The notes beneath the pieces are model-generated. The model had not been told where the DNA came from. It saw only the letters and a program-made list of their open reading frames with translations, and did not search any database. Positions 18,376-28,826 of a stretch of 64,000 nt of DNA are shown here, one piece after another. The position numbers were made by a program, and so were the translations under genes. The first letter of the stretch is position 1. Each line of letters begins with the position of its first letter. Source of the DNA: CAVVGZ01 sp963747965 (GTDB lineage Bacteria; Chloroflexota; Anaerolineae; Anaerolineales; Anaerolineaceae); NCBI GenBank assembly GCA_963747965.1, contig CAVVGZ010000005.1, positions 1-64,000 on the forward strand. The letters run 5' to 3'.

Positions 18376-18605
18376 TCAATGCTAACAATGCTGAGAATAT
18401 AGGACGCTTTTACCCACCTGATGTACAATAATTTATATGGATAAATTCCATCATTCAGGCATGCAGCCGATGATTGGCATGGCAGTGGATTTTGCTCTGA
18501 AGATGCCGTTTTAGTTGCCAATTTTTTCGGTTTTGTATACTTATCCTTATTTGAGGGACTGCACCAAGTATTACAGATTCTTCAATAACAAACGAAGTTA
18601 ATCCT

Positions 18606-20583
18606 ATGCAGCGCTATTATTATTCCAGCACAATTTCAGGATACCTTGATGCAGATCCATATTTCATAATGGGTCGGCTTGTCCAGAGTCACGAGTTCCC
18701 AACCGAGCAAACCCAGCGGGATGCCTGGTTGGAGGAGATTTATCTATTAAAGCAAGCATTAACCGGACATATAGGCTCGATTTATTTTGAGTACTCCATT
18801 CCGCGGATGGGGAAACGAATTGATGTTGTCTGCATTATCGGACCGGTTATTTTTGTTCTTGAGTTCAAAATCGGAATGACCTCGTTTAATACAGATGCCA
18901 TGGACCAGGTGATGGATTATGCACTCGATTTAAAGAATTTTCACGAAACCAGCCACGATCAATACATTGCACCCGTCCTAATTTCCTCACGGGCAGAGAA
19001 TTCACCGAGAATAGTTGCCGCAAACCATTACAGTGACAGGCTCTATCTGCCAATAAGATGCAATGCAGATGAGCTCACACAAGTGATAGCCGATGTACTC
19101 CTATTTACCGAAGGAATGGATATTAATTCCAATGATTGGGAAAACGGACGCTATTCCCCGACACCCACAATTATTGAGGCAGCAATTGCATTATATAGAG
19201 GTCATTCTGTAAAGGATATTTCAAGGAGTGATGCGAGTGCTATCAATTTAAGTAAAACCAGTGATACATTATCAGAAATTATCAAGTTCACTCGAGATAA
19301 TTCTCATAAGTCAATTTGTTTTGTGACAGGTGTTCCCGGTTCTGGTAAGACACTTGTGGGTCTTAATATCGCAACGACTCATATGGATAATGAAAATGAG
19401 TTGTACAGTGTATTCCTATCCGGTAATGGACCCCTGGTTGCAATCCTGCGGGAAGCTTTGACCCGAAATAAAGTAAAAACCGAAAAAGAACAGGGTAACA
19501 TTCTAAAAAAAGGCTCAGTAATGAGCGAAGTGAAAACATTCATCCAGAACGTACACCATTTTCGGGATGAATGTCTAATCGATAATCAAAATCCACCCCA
19601 CGAGCACGTTGTTTTATTTGATGAAGCCCAAAGAGCGTGGGACCTGGAACAAACAGCCAATTTCATGCGTCGGAAGAAGAATATTCCTGGCTTTAATTTT
19701 TCTGAACCAGAATTTCTCATCTCCTGCCTTGACAGGCATGAGGATTGGGCTGTGATCATTTGCCTGGTTGGAGGAGGTCAAGAGATCAATACAGGAGAAG
19801 CCGGGATTAATGAATGGATTCGAGCCCTGCAGCGATCATCCACAGATTGGCAAATCTATATATCACCGCACCTTACGGATAGTGAATATGGCGCCCAGGA
19901 TGTGCTGAATAAAATAGCTTATCAGAAAAAGGTAAATTACAGGGATGAATTGCATTTATCCGTGTCGATGCGATCCTTCCGGGCTGAGAATGTTTCTTTG
20001 TTCGTAAAACAAGTCCTTGATTTAGACCCAACCACTGCAAGGCGAACTTTAGCACTTGTTCAAGAAAAATATCCCATCATGTTGACACGTAACTTACAAC
20101 TAGCAAAGAAATGGCTAAAAGATCAAGCACGAGGATCAGAGCGATTATGGTATCGTTGTTTCATCGCAAGCAGAACGATTAAAGCCATATGCCATTAATG
20201 TCAAGTCACCCATAGATCCAATTCACTGGTTTTTGGATGGCAAAGAGGATGTGCGTTCTTCCTATTATCTAGAGGATGTTGCCACTGAATTTGATGTGCA
20301 GGGGCTGGAATTGGACTGGGCTTGTGTGACCTGGGATGCCGATTTTCGTTACTCAAAAGCAGGCTGGCAGCCCAGGTCATTTGTTGGCGATCGATGGAAC
20401 ATGGTCAAAAAAGAAGAACGGAAGATCTACTTGAAAAATGCCTACAGGGTTCTATTAACCCGGGCCAGGCAGGGTATGGTCATCGTGGTCCCTGAAGGGG
20501 ATCCCCGGGATCCAACCCGAAATCCGGATTTTTACAATCCCACATTCAGCTACCTGAAATCCATTGGGTTACCGGTAATCTAA
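18606..20583 (+). CDS. Nuclease-like N-terminus plus DUF2075-type ATPase/helicase, one frameshift
   Basis: The protein has about 655 residues. Residues 1-150 look like a restriction-type nuclease fold: RIDVVCIIGPVIFVLEFKIG carries the D...ExK spacing of PD-(D/E)xK enzymes. A P-loop follows (TGVPGSGKTLV, near residue 240), then HVVLFDEAQRAWD (Walker B DEAQ) and a superfamily-1-like C-terminal part ending in YRVLLTRARQGMVIVVPEG. The frame slips near 20145, and the second frame holds the QGLELD and LLTRAR motifs. DUF2075 proteins occur in variable and defence-linked regions. The coding sequence is clearly more AT-rich than the neighbouring glg operon, a sign of separate origin. Its target is unknown. 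Confidence 0.8.
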
Positions 20584-21672
20584 ATCCTCATCCTTTGCAA
20601 AAGATTTTCGATCTCAATCAGCGCCTTGAAGCTTTCCACCATCCTGGTGGTGTCGCCAAAATTCAGGATGATATGGGCATCCCGGGTACCATCATAAAAT
20701 AGATGGGTGGAGAGGATGCCAATATGCCCCTTAATTTTTGGCAGTTTTCCCAGCAGGAAGAAGAATTCCTTGAAGCGGATTTCCATCATGCCCCGGCCGT
20801 AATAAATGCCCTGCCTGAATTTGTGGCTGCAGGCATCCATGGTTTCCAGGGTACTGCTTTGAAGCAGCTGTCCGCTGCGCAGCGCCTGGTTGAATTTAAG
20901 CAGGTCTGCGGTGGTGGAAACGATACCTCCCCCGGACCAGTCACAGCTCAGGCTTTCATACCCGCTGACCTCCATGCCGTTAAACCAGATTGGTGCAATA
21001 TCCTTTTTTGGCTTATTGACAGGATCGGAGTGGAACATCAGGTAGGAATCATGCATCTCCAGGGGCTTGAAGAACACATCCGCCAGGTTTTCCGCAAAGG
21101 ATTTTCCGGTAGCTTTTTCGATGATCAATCCCAGCAGGATATATCCGGTATCCGAGTAGTTGAAGACCTGCCCGGGGATTCCCACGGCGGATTGATTCTC
21201 CCTGGTATAATCGATCAGTTTTTGCGGGGTCCAGTGCGCTGCCGGATTGGCCAGGATATCCTCCTGGAAGGTTTTCCCGCCGGTGGTTTTGCCTTCGAAG
21301 TAGTCGGCGATGCCGGAGGTGTGGCCTAAAAGGTGTTCAATGGTTACCTGCCGGGCGTAATCCAGGTTCTTGTAGACAAAAAGACGGTCCAATTCTGCCG
21401 TTGTGAAATACCCGGAAATTAAATCCTGCGGGGAGAGGAGTCCCTTTTTCTGCAAGCATGTAAATCAGGGAGGCTGTGAATACTTTGCCGATGCTGGCGA
21501 TATGGTAGGGCTGGCTGGAGGAGCCGGGGGGATAGGTGAAATCCAATCCCAACACCCCGGAAACTATCCTGACCTGGAGCGGTTTATCCGGGTGCTTTGC
21601 CTGGATAGCCGTAAAATAATGGTCCAAATGGCTGGATGCCTGCGGGGGATTCATCGGTTTGAATAAATTCAT
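20580..21672 (-). CDS. Serine hydrolase of the beta-lactamase/PBP family, one frameshift
   Basis: The protein is about 360 residues. The N-terminal frame (21672 to about 21450) holds the SxxK nucleophile motif in HIASIGKVFTASL. The second frame continues with HLLGHTSGIADYF and the YxN-like motif FNYSDTGYILLGL, in which Asp replaces the usual Asn. SCDWSGGGIVSTTADLLKF is the third conserved block. These class C-type hydrolases are usually esterases or peptidases rather than true beta-lactamases. No signal peptide is seen. It is convergent with the DUF2075 gene and overlaps its stop by four bases. The substrate is unknown. Confidence 0.8.
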
Positions 21673-21699
21673 CGGGAGATTTTTTCCTTAGTATGCCGG

Positions 21700-22754
21700 T
21701 TACCCGATCACATCATTGATCACCTGGCGCAAGGTGGCATACATCAAGATCTTTTTTATCCAGGAAGGCAACCGCACCGGACTGCAGCCCCTGGCGGTGA
21801 AATTCCCGGTCCGGATAGGCGCTGATGAGGATGATACGGGTCTGCGGGCGGATGGCTTTGATGCGGCGGGTGCAGGTTATGCCGTCTTCATTTCCCAGGA
21901 CAATATCGATCAGGGCCAGCTGCAGTTCAACGCCTCTGGCAATCTGGACTGCATCCTCGATGCAGTCCGCTTCATAGATGGTCGTCCTGGGGGATAGTTT
22001 ACCGATCATGCGCTGCAGCTGTTCCCGGTAGCGCATGTTATCATCCACCACCAGGATGGCTGAACTTTTTTGAAAGACAGGTGCAGGAATTGGGTCTTCC
22101 CTGGCAGCCTCCAGGCCGGATTTGCCCAGGATTTGCGGAAAGCGCAAAATGAAATTTACTGCTTCCAGCCGGCTCTGGACACCCAGCAGTTTATAGATGC
22201 GTGTCAGGTGGTTCTCCACGGTTTTTACACTCAGAGCCGGTTTCCTGGGCGATGGATTTGTTGTCAAGACCCTGGTGAAGCAGTTTGAGCAGGTTGCGCT
22301 GGCGCATGGTCAATTGCGGGGTTGATGGTACATAACCAGGCTGACCCACCAGCTTGCTGATCAGGCTGCTGGAGATCCAGCGTTCACCATCCAATACCCG
22401 CTGCACGGCCAGTTTGAGATCATTGAGCGGCTGGTCTTTCATATGATACCCATTTACCCCGGCTCCCAGCAATCCCTGGACGTAAATATCATCGTCGTAG
22501 GCACTGACCACCAGGATCTTCAGGGCCGGGTACAGGGAGCGAATCTGGCGGATGGCAGAGATGGGTTCAAAGTCCGGCATGGTTACATCGATCAGCAGGC
22601 AGTCAATCCTTTCCCGCGCCAGAACGGTGAACACCCTGGGCCCGTTTCCAACTTCATCGATTACAACCAGATTGGGTAATTCCTCAATCGTTTTGCGGAT
22701 ACCTGTGCGGACAATGGCGTGATCATCGGCAAGCAAAACACGAACTTCGTTCAT
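21700..22754 (-). CDS. Response regulator with REC-LuxR HTH-REC architecture, two frameshifts
   Basis: From ATG 22754 the protein reads as a receiver domain (VLLADDHAIVRTG; phospho-acceptor Asp56 in CLLIDVTMPD; HMKDQP as the conserved Lys). A NarL/LuxR-type helix-turn-helix follows (LTMRQRNLLKLLHQGLDNKSIA, then VKTVENHLTRIYKLLGV). After the HTH a second receiver appears (AILVVDDNMRYREQL, LALIDIVLGNEDG, AFLDKKD). Single-base slips occur in the HTH near 22240 and close to the end near 21738. Without the latter the protein would end at 21700 with LRQVINDVIG. It diverges from the kinase fusion gene across 235 bases, so they are the likely two-component pair for the sugar transporter. Confidence 0.8.
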
Positions 22755-22989
22755 GGTGTATTTATACCATAAAGGATAATTTGACTGGCCAGGCTGAATT
22801 TTATTCACAGACATGCGGGTGTGAACCCTATAGAAATCAACCCGCAGCGGACGGGGGAAATTCCTCATGAATCGATGAGCAACGCCAAAATATGAGTAGA
22901 CATACCAGGAAACTTGTGAATTAAGCTCACAAAACTGCGCTGCAGAACAATTTTCAAGCAGGCTTGCGGGATGTATAATCGAAATAAGG

Positions 22990-24613
22990 ATGAACCAGGA
23001 AAATTCCGCACAACCTCTTTTACGGGTTGTAGACCTCTCCAAGTCTTTTGGCCCTCTGCCGGTTATCAAGGGGGTGAGTTTTGATATCATGCCGGGTGAA
23101 GTGGTCGGGTTGACCGGCAGCATTGGATCCGGCAAATCGGTGCTGGTTTCCCTTCTGGCCGGAAAGTACGAACCCAACCTGGGGGAAATTTATTATAAAA
23201 ATAGTCAACTAAAATGGCCATTTGCCGGAAATCCTCTGGGGATCGGGGTCATCCATCAGGAGCCTACCCTGGATGACCTCCAGGACGTGGTCAGCAATAT
23301 ATTCCTTGGCAATGAAATTGGCCATCCATCCTGGCTGGGCCCGTTAAAGGTGCTGGACACACACAGGATGAGAGAGGAAGCCAGGCGAATTTTGGCCCAG
23401 CTGGATGTGCAGATTGATTCCCTTCTTGAAGTCGTTGCCAATTTATCCGGTGAGCAGCGCCAGCTGATTGCCATTGCCCGGGTGATGACAATCCAGGCGC
23501 AATTAATCATCATCGATGAGCCAACTGTTTTACTGAGCTATCCTTACCAGCAGCGCTTACTGGGGTTAATTCAAGACTGGCGCGAACAGGGTATTTCTGT
23601 CCTGTTCAGCAGCAATAACCTGGACCATCTCTTTGCTGTGACCGACCGGATTGTGGTGCTGCACCAGGGAAGCAAGGTGGCGGATGTGCAGACGGATGAA
23701 ACGAACCGCGAAACAGTGGTAAGCCTGCTCCTTGGCACCGGGGAATACTCCAAACAGCTCCCCACACTGTGGGATTTTGACAGTTACAGTCAAATGCGCG
23801 AGCATACAGAGAAACTGCATTATCACCAGATGCTGCTCGGCAGGGACCTGGCCGGGGAAGCCTCGCTCACCCGCCAGCTTACCGAACAGCTTGCGGAACA
23901 GGTCCAGGCGCTGGATCAGACCATCCTGACCTTACTGGATGCCCAGCGCAGGCTGCTCACGGAACGCGAGGAAGAACGCAAACATCTGGCCCGAGAACTG
24001 CACGACCAGATTATCCAGGATCTGATTAAGCATCAATTATGAACTGGAAGGAATGGAAACTGAAGAGGGTGTTTCCCCTGTTCTGGCTGGAGACCTGACT
24101 GAAGTACGCCAGGGAATCCGTTTGCTGGTGGTAAGCCTGCGCCGTATTTGCGGTAACCTGCGCCCGTTGACAATTGACAGCCTGGGTTTAGGTGCTGCCC
24201 TTAAATCGCTATCCCGGGATTGGTCGGCGCGCACCGGGGTGAAGGTGGAAATCCAGATTGATGAGAACCTCGGCCGTCTGCCGGAAGCCACCGAATTATC
24301 CCTCTTCCGCATTGTTCAGGAAGGATTAAACAACGTTTGGCATCACGCCCATGCCTCAAAGGTAAAAATCGATGTGGTACATACGTCCCCGCGTACCCTG
24401 GTGGTCTCCGTCGAGGACAATGGACAAGGGCTGAAAGAGAATATCGACCTTGCCAACCTGTCTGACAGCGGCCATTACGGCCTGGTCGGAATCGGTGAAC
24501 GTGTGGCTTTGCTTGGCGGACGGTTCCGGCTCCAGCGGCTGCCAGAAGGCGGCTCCCTGTTGATTGTTGAAATACCGCATCCCAGGGTTGACGTTGTTCC
24601 GGAAATGAACTGA
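22990..24613 (+). CDS. ABC-ATPase / histidine kinase fusion (sensor of the sugar transporter), one frameshift
   Basis: The protein is about 541 residues. Residues 1-235 are a sugar-transporter-type ABC ATPase, like the first half of GguA/RbsA: Walker A GSIGSGKS (43-50), signature LSGEQ (152-156) and Walker B IIIDEP with Asp176/Glu177. The H-loop His is Asn209 (SSNNL instead of SHKL), and the D-loop is lost. A charged, helical linker (about 255-325) leads to the HisKA_3 box ERKHLARELHDQ with phospho-acceptor His338. One extra A near 24027 breaks the frame. The HATPase domain follows with GLNNVWHHAHASKV (N box), VEDNGQGL (G1) and GLVGIGERV (G2). No membrane segment is visible, so it is a cytoplasmic kinase. 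It diverges from the response regulator and precedes chvE-gguAB. Confidence 0.85.
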
Positions 24614-24624
24614 ATCATTAAATC

Positions 24625-24649
24625 GCCTTAGGGGGAAACCCCCTAAGGC
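24625..24649 (+). terminator. Strong hairpin after the kinase fusion gene
   Basis: GCCTTAGGGGG / CCCCCTAAGGC forms a perfect 11-bp stem with an AAA loop, 11 bases past the kinase stop. It lacks a downstream T-run, so it may end the kinase transcript only partly or act as an mRNA 3' stabiliser. It separates the kinase from the transporter genes. Confidence 0.55.
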
Positions 24650-24754
24650 TTAGGGGGTATAGAAACGATTTTCACCTTGTTGAATGGTTATACTGAAAAG
24701 GATACAAACATTATTCGCAGCCGAATGTAAATTGTTTTTTCGGCTGGGATTTTG

Positions 24755-24770
24755 TTGCCAGGTCTGGCAA
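24755..24770. promoter_or_regulatory. Palindromic operator candidate upstream of chvE
   Basis: TTGCCAG-GT-CTGGCAA has 7-base perfect arms and a 2-base spacer, about 150 bases before the substrate-binding protein start. Its size suits a dimeric HTH protein. The divergently encoded LuxR-type response regulator is the obvious candidate binder, but this is inference from position. Confidence 0.45.
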
Positions 24771-24919
24771 TATTCACCAATTTGCAGCAAGAACTGCCGA
24801 GAAATACTATTACTAATTTGCGAGAATATAGGATCGGAGGCCGCCAGAGAAGATTTACAGATCGCTTTTCCCAACAAGTTTTTTCATATCAATCCAATAA
24901 TATAAGAGGAGGATAGTCC

Positions 24920-26113
24920 ATGTTTCACAAAAAATATTTGTTCGTACTGTTATCTGTGCTGGTCATGGCGTCGATGGCATTAAGCGCCTGTGCACCAGCA
25001 GCTACCGAGGCTCCTGCAGCACCCGCTGAGGAAGCCACAGCGCCGGCTGAGGCAGCCGCAGTAACCGGCAAGGTAGGCATTGTCCTGCCGACCAAGGATG
25101 AACCACGCTGGATCCAGGATGAGACCCGCTTCAAAGACGCATTGACTGCAGCCGGGTATGATGTCCAGATCCTGTTCAGCCAGGGTGACTCAGCCAAAGA
25201 GAAAGACAATGTTGAATCACTGATCAGCCAGGGCATCCAGGTCCTGATCTTCACCCCGCAGGACGGCACGGCCGCAGCAGCAGCTGCGGAAGCAGCCAGG
25301 GCAGCCGGGGTGAAGGTCATTGCGTATGACCGCCTGATCCTGAACACCGATGCAGTGGACTACTACGTAACGTTTGACAGCGTGGCAGTCGGCGAGGCAT
25401 GGGGCAAATACCTGGCGGAGAATGCCAGCGGGACAGGCAACAACCTGTACCTGTATGCCGGAGCACCCTCAGACAACAATGCCTTCCTGTTCTTCGAAGG
25501 GGCATGGAATATACTGCAGCCGAAGATTGCCGACGGGACGTTTGTGATCAAGAACTCGAGCGAAGCAGTGGCGCTGCAGGACAAAGCCGAACTGACCCGT
25601 GAAGAAATGGCCAAGATCATCGGCCAGGTAACCACGGAGTGGAAGCTTGACGTGGCGAAGAACATTGCGGAAGCCAACCTGACGAACGCCAAACCGGAAG
25701 ACAAGGGAACGGTATTCATTTTGGCGCCGAATGACGGGGCAGCGCGTTCAATAGCAGACGTTTTTGCGGCTGACAAGGATGTGACCCAGTACTTTATTAC
25801 CGGTCAGGATGCGGAGAAAGCCTCCGTACAGTACATCATTGACGGAAAACAGTCGATGACGGTGCTGAAGGATGTTCGCACCCTGGTGGGAGATGCCATT
25901 AACGCGGCAATAGCCTACCTGTCCGGCGGCACACCTGAACAGACCAACAGCTACAACAACGGGAAGATCGATGTACCTGCCAAACCGTCGGAGATTGTGA
26001 CAGTCACCAAGGACAATGTCCAGGCTGCCATCATCGATTCCGGTTACTATCCCGCCACTGATTTCACCGGCCTTGAAGGTGGAGCAGCAGCGCCGCTGAG
26101 GCAGCCGCAGTAA
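24920..26113 (+). CDS. chvE: ChvE-like sugar-binding lipoprotein (first copy)
   Basis: This is a periplasmic-binding protein of the multiple-monosaccharide family (XylF/ChvE type). The signal peptide ends in LSAC with the lipidated Cys24, followed by an Ala/Pro/Glu-rich linker (about 25-48). The domain starts with GKVGIVLPTKDEPRWIQDE. Later blocks are GIQVLIFTPQDGTAAA, GVKVIAYDRLILNTD, and ITGQDAEKASVQYIIDGKQSMTV near the C-terminus, all typical of the family. The last 16 residues of this frame are an artefact: the sequence enters the second copy in the wrong frame. Restoring one G near 26095 would fuse this domain to the second copy in one polypeptide. It supplies sugar to GguA/GguB. Confidence 0.88.
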   Translation: MFHKKYLFVLLSVLVMASMALSACAPAATEAPAAPAEEATAPAEAAAVTGKVGIVLPTKDEPRWIQDETRFKDALTAAGYDVQILFSQGDSAKEKDNVESLISQGIQVLIFTPQDGTAAAAAAEAARAAGVKVIAYDRLILNTDAVDYYVTFDSVAVGEAWGKYLAENASGTGNNLYLYAGAPSDNNAFLFFEGAWNILQPKIADGTFVIKNSSEAVALQDKAELTREEMAKIIGQVTTEWKLDVAKNIAEANLTNAKPEDKGTVFILAPNDGAARSIADVFAADKDVTQYFITGQDAEKASVQYIIDGKQSMTVLKDVRTLVGDAINAAIAYLSGGTPEQTNSYNNGKIDVPAKPSEIVTVTKDNVQAAIIDSGYYPATDFTGLEGGAAAPLRQPQ

Positions 26114-27123
26114 CCGGCAAGGTAGGCATTGTCCTGCCGACCAAGGATGAACCACGCTGGATCCAGGATGAGACCCGCTTCAAAGATGCATTGACTGCAG
26201 CCGGGTATGATGTCCAGATCCTGTTCAGCCAGGGTGACTCAGCCAAAGAGAAAGACAATGTTGAATCACTGATCAGCCAGGGCATCCAGGTGCTGATCTT
26301 CACCCCGCAGGACGGCACGGCCGCAGCAGCAGCTGCGGAAGCAGCCAGGGCAGCCGGGGTCAAGGTCATTGCGTATGACCGCCTGATCCTTAACACCGAT
26401 GCAGTGGACTACTACGTAACGTTTGACAGCGTGGCAGTCGGCGAGGCATGGGGCAAATACCTGGCGGAGAATGCCAGCGGGACAGGCAACAATCTGTACC
26501 TGTATGCCGGAGCACCCTCAGACAACAATGCCTTCCTGTTCTTCGAAGGGGCATGGAATATACTGCAGCCGAAGATTGCCGACGGGACGTTTGTGATCAA
26601 GAACTCGAGCGAAGCCGTGGCGCTGCAGGACAAAGCCGAACTGACCCGTGAAGAAATGGCCAAGATCATCGGCCAGGTGACCACGGAGTGGAAGCTTGAC
26701 GTGGCGAAGAACCTTGCGGAAGCCAACCTGACGAACGCCAAACCGGAAGACAAGGGAACGGTATTCATTTTGGCGCCGAATGACGGGGCAGCGCGTTCAA
26801 TAGCAGACGTTTTTGCGGCTGACAAGGATGTGACCCAGTACTTTATTACCGGTCAGGATGCGGAGAAAGCCTCCGTACAGTACATCATTGACGGAAAGCA
26901 GTCGATGACCGTGCTGAAGGATGTACGCACCCTGGTGGGAGATGCCATTACACGCGGCAATAGCCTACCTGACTGGCGGCACACCCGAACAGACCAACAG
27001 CTACAACAACGGGAAGATCGATGTACCTGCCAAACCGTCCGAGATTGTGACAGTCACCAAGGACAATGTCCAGGCTGCCATCATCGATTCCGGTTACTAT
27101 CCCGCCACCGATTTCACCGGCCT
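25039..27123 (+). repeat. Tandem duplication of about 1.05 kb within the sugar-binding protein gene
   Basis: Bases 25039-26073 and 26088-27123 are almost identical, with a period of about 1049 bases. The unit starts at the end of the linker and stops at the last residues of the protein (FTGL). Only scattered substitutions and two compensating indels separate the copies, so the duplication is recent or is kept homogenised. Confidence 0.85.
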
Positions 27124-27130
27124 GCCATAA
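26096..27130 (+). CDS. ChvE-like sugar-binding domain, second tandem copy (no own start), one frameshift
   Basis: This is a nearly identical copy of the ligand-binding domain just upstream, differing at only a few bases. It lacks a signal peptide, ribosome-binding site and start codon. The linker from the first copy runs straight into it (AEAAAVTGKVGIVLPT when one G is restored). An extra base near 26951 (ATTACACG against ATTAACG in the first copy) breaks the frame, which then returns to that of the first copy and stops at 27130. The two slips cancel, so a single protein of about 736 residues with two binding domains is possible. The alternatives are a recent tandem duplication or a mis-assembled repeat. 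Confidence 0.7.
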
Positions 27131-27223
27131 TTACTGCAGACTGAGGAAAAGAACCAACCTTTCTGAAAAGGAAAATCTTCTGAAATATTCAAAATGATTT
27201 TTCCTTAACCAAGTAAAATTAAA

Positions 27224-27258
27224 GGGCGAAACCAGGTTTTTACGAACTGGTTTCGCCC
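27224..27258 (+). terminator. Intercistronic hairpin between chvE and gguA
   Basis: GGGCGAAACCAG / CTGGTTTCGCCC makes a 12-bp stem with an 11-base loop, between the binding-protein stop and the gguA start. No T-run follows. Such stems after binding-protein genes often stabilise the upstream mRNA and lower expression of the downstream transporter genes. Confidence 0.6.
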
Positions 27259-27289
27259 GGCAAATATATCCCATCAAATGGAAGGTACC

Positions 27290-28814
27290 ATGGCTGATAC
27301 CCTATTAGAGATGCGTAACATCACAAAAACGTTTCCCGGTGTAAAAGCCCTGAATGATGTCAGCTTTGAGGTGAAGGAGGGGGAAATCCACTGCCTGGTT
27401 GGGGAAAATGGCGCTGGAAAATCCACCCTGATGAAGGTATTAAGCGGAGTTTATCCTCATGGTGAATATACGGGGCAAATATTTATCCACGGTGAGGAAC
27501 AGGTCTTCCGCAGCATCCGGGACAGTGAAAAGGCAGGCATTGCCATCATCTACCAGGAACTGGCGCTTTTTCCGGATTTGACGGTGTATGAAAATATTTT
27601 CCTCACCCATGAAATTTGCAACGGTCAGGTAATTGATTGGAATGAAACCATTAAACGGGCAAATGAATTAATGAAGCGGGTCGGATTGGACGTCAATCCT
27701 GCCGCAAAAATCAAGAGCCTGGGAGTTGGCAAGCAGCAGCTGGTTGAAATTGCCAAGGCGATAAGCCGTGAGGTAAAAATATTAATTCTGGATGAGCCAA
27801 CCTCGGCGTTGAATGAGGTGGACAGTGAAAACCTCTTTGGTCTGCTGCGGGATTTTAAGGCCAATGGGGTTACCTGCATTCTGATCTCTCATAAGCTTTC
27901 GGAAGTGATTGGAATTGCTGATAAGGTCACTGTTCTGCGCGACGGGCAAACCATCATTACCCTGGATGCGCATGCCGGGCAGCTGTCTGAGAAAGAAATT
28001 ATCAAGAACATGGTAGGGCGCGAGATCGAAAACATCTACCCGAAACGTGAACGGATTCATTCGGATGAGGTGGTTTTAGAGGTTCGCAGCTTGAACGCTT
28101 ACAACCCTGCTGTGGGCAGGGAATTATTAAAGGATATCAATTTCCATGTAAATAAAGGGGAAATTGTTGGCTTATCAGGTTTGATGGGCTCAGGCCGGAC
28201 CGAACTTGCCATGAGCATCTTTGGGAATCCGGAAAAGTATAAAATTAATGGCGAAATATTTGTAAATGGAAAAAAGAGGGAATTCAACCATCCAAACCAG
28301 GCCATCGATGCGGGGATTGCTTATGTTACAGAGGACCGGAAAGCCAAAGGATTAATATTAATCCAGGACGTGAAACAAAATATCACACTGGCCAATCTGC
28401 GCCAGCTTGCCAGGAACTGGGTCATCGATGAATATCATGAAAGCAGAGTTGCAGAGGAGTACAGGCAATCCCTCAATATCAAAACCCCAAGCATCGAACA
28501 AACGGTTGGCAACTTGAGCGGCGGAAATCAGCAAAAAGTATCCCTGGGAAAATGGCTGTTTGTCAAACCGGATGTGCTTATCCTGGATGAACCGACGCGC
28601 GGCATTGATGTTGGCGCCAAGTTCGAAATCTATACCATTATGAACCGGCTCGTTCAGCAGGGCATGAGCATTATTATGATATCCTCAGAGCTGCTCGAGG
28701 TCCTGGGAATGAGCGACCGGATTTATGTTGTATCGTCGGGCCGTATAGCGGGTGAGCTGTCCAATTGAAGAAGCAACCGAAGAAAAAATTATGACCCTGG
28801 CAACAACGGATTGA
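27290..28814 (+). CDS. gguA: Sugar ABC transporter ATP-binding protein GguA, frameshift near the C-terminus
   Basis: This is a two-domain importer ATPase of about 507 residues. The first ABC domain has GENGAGKST, GVGKQQLVEIAKA and LILDEPTSAL with an intact H-loop (ISHKL). The second has GLMGSGRTELA, a degenerate Walker A as is normal for this family, then LSGGNQQKVSLGKWL and LILDEPTRGIDVGAK. The ATG at 27290 is preferred because GGAAGG precedes it; the in-frame ATG at 27278 has none. The frame as read stops at 28768, but one extra A in CTGTCCAATTGAA would continue with EEATEEKIMTLATTD to 28814, the usual length. It energises uptake through GguB. Confidence 0.92.
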
Positions 28815-28826
28815 GGAGAAAAAAAG

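Larger units (their letters stand above)
24614..24919 (+). promoter_or_regulatory. Leader and promoter region of the sugar transporter operon
   Basis: This 306-base region contains the hairpin at 24625-24649 and a perfect palindrome at 24755-24770. It ends in an AGAGGAGGA ribosome-binding site for the substrate-binding protein. The small open frames in it have no support as genes. Confidence 0.5.

Noticed and set aside
26096..27130. Independent second sugar-binding protein gene
   Set aside because: It has no start codon, signal peptide or ribosome-binding site and is continuous with the linker of the first copy.
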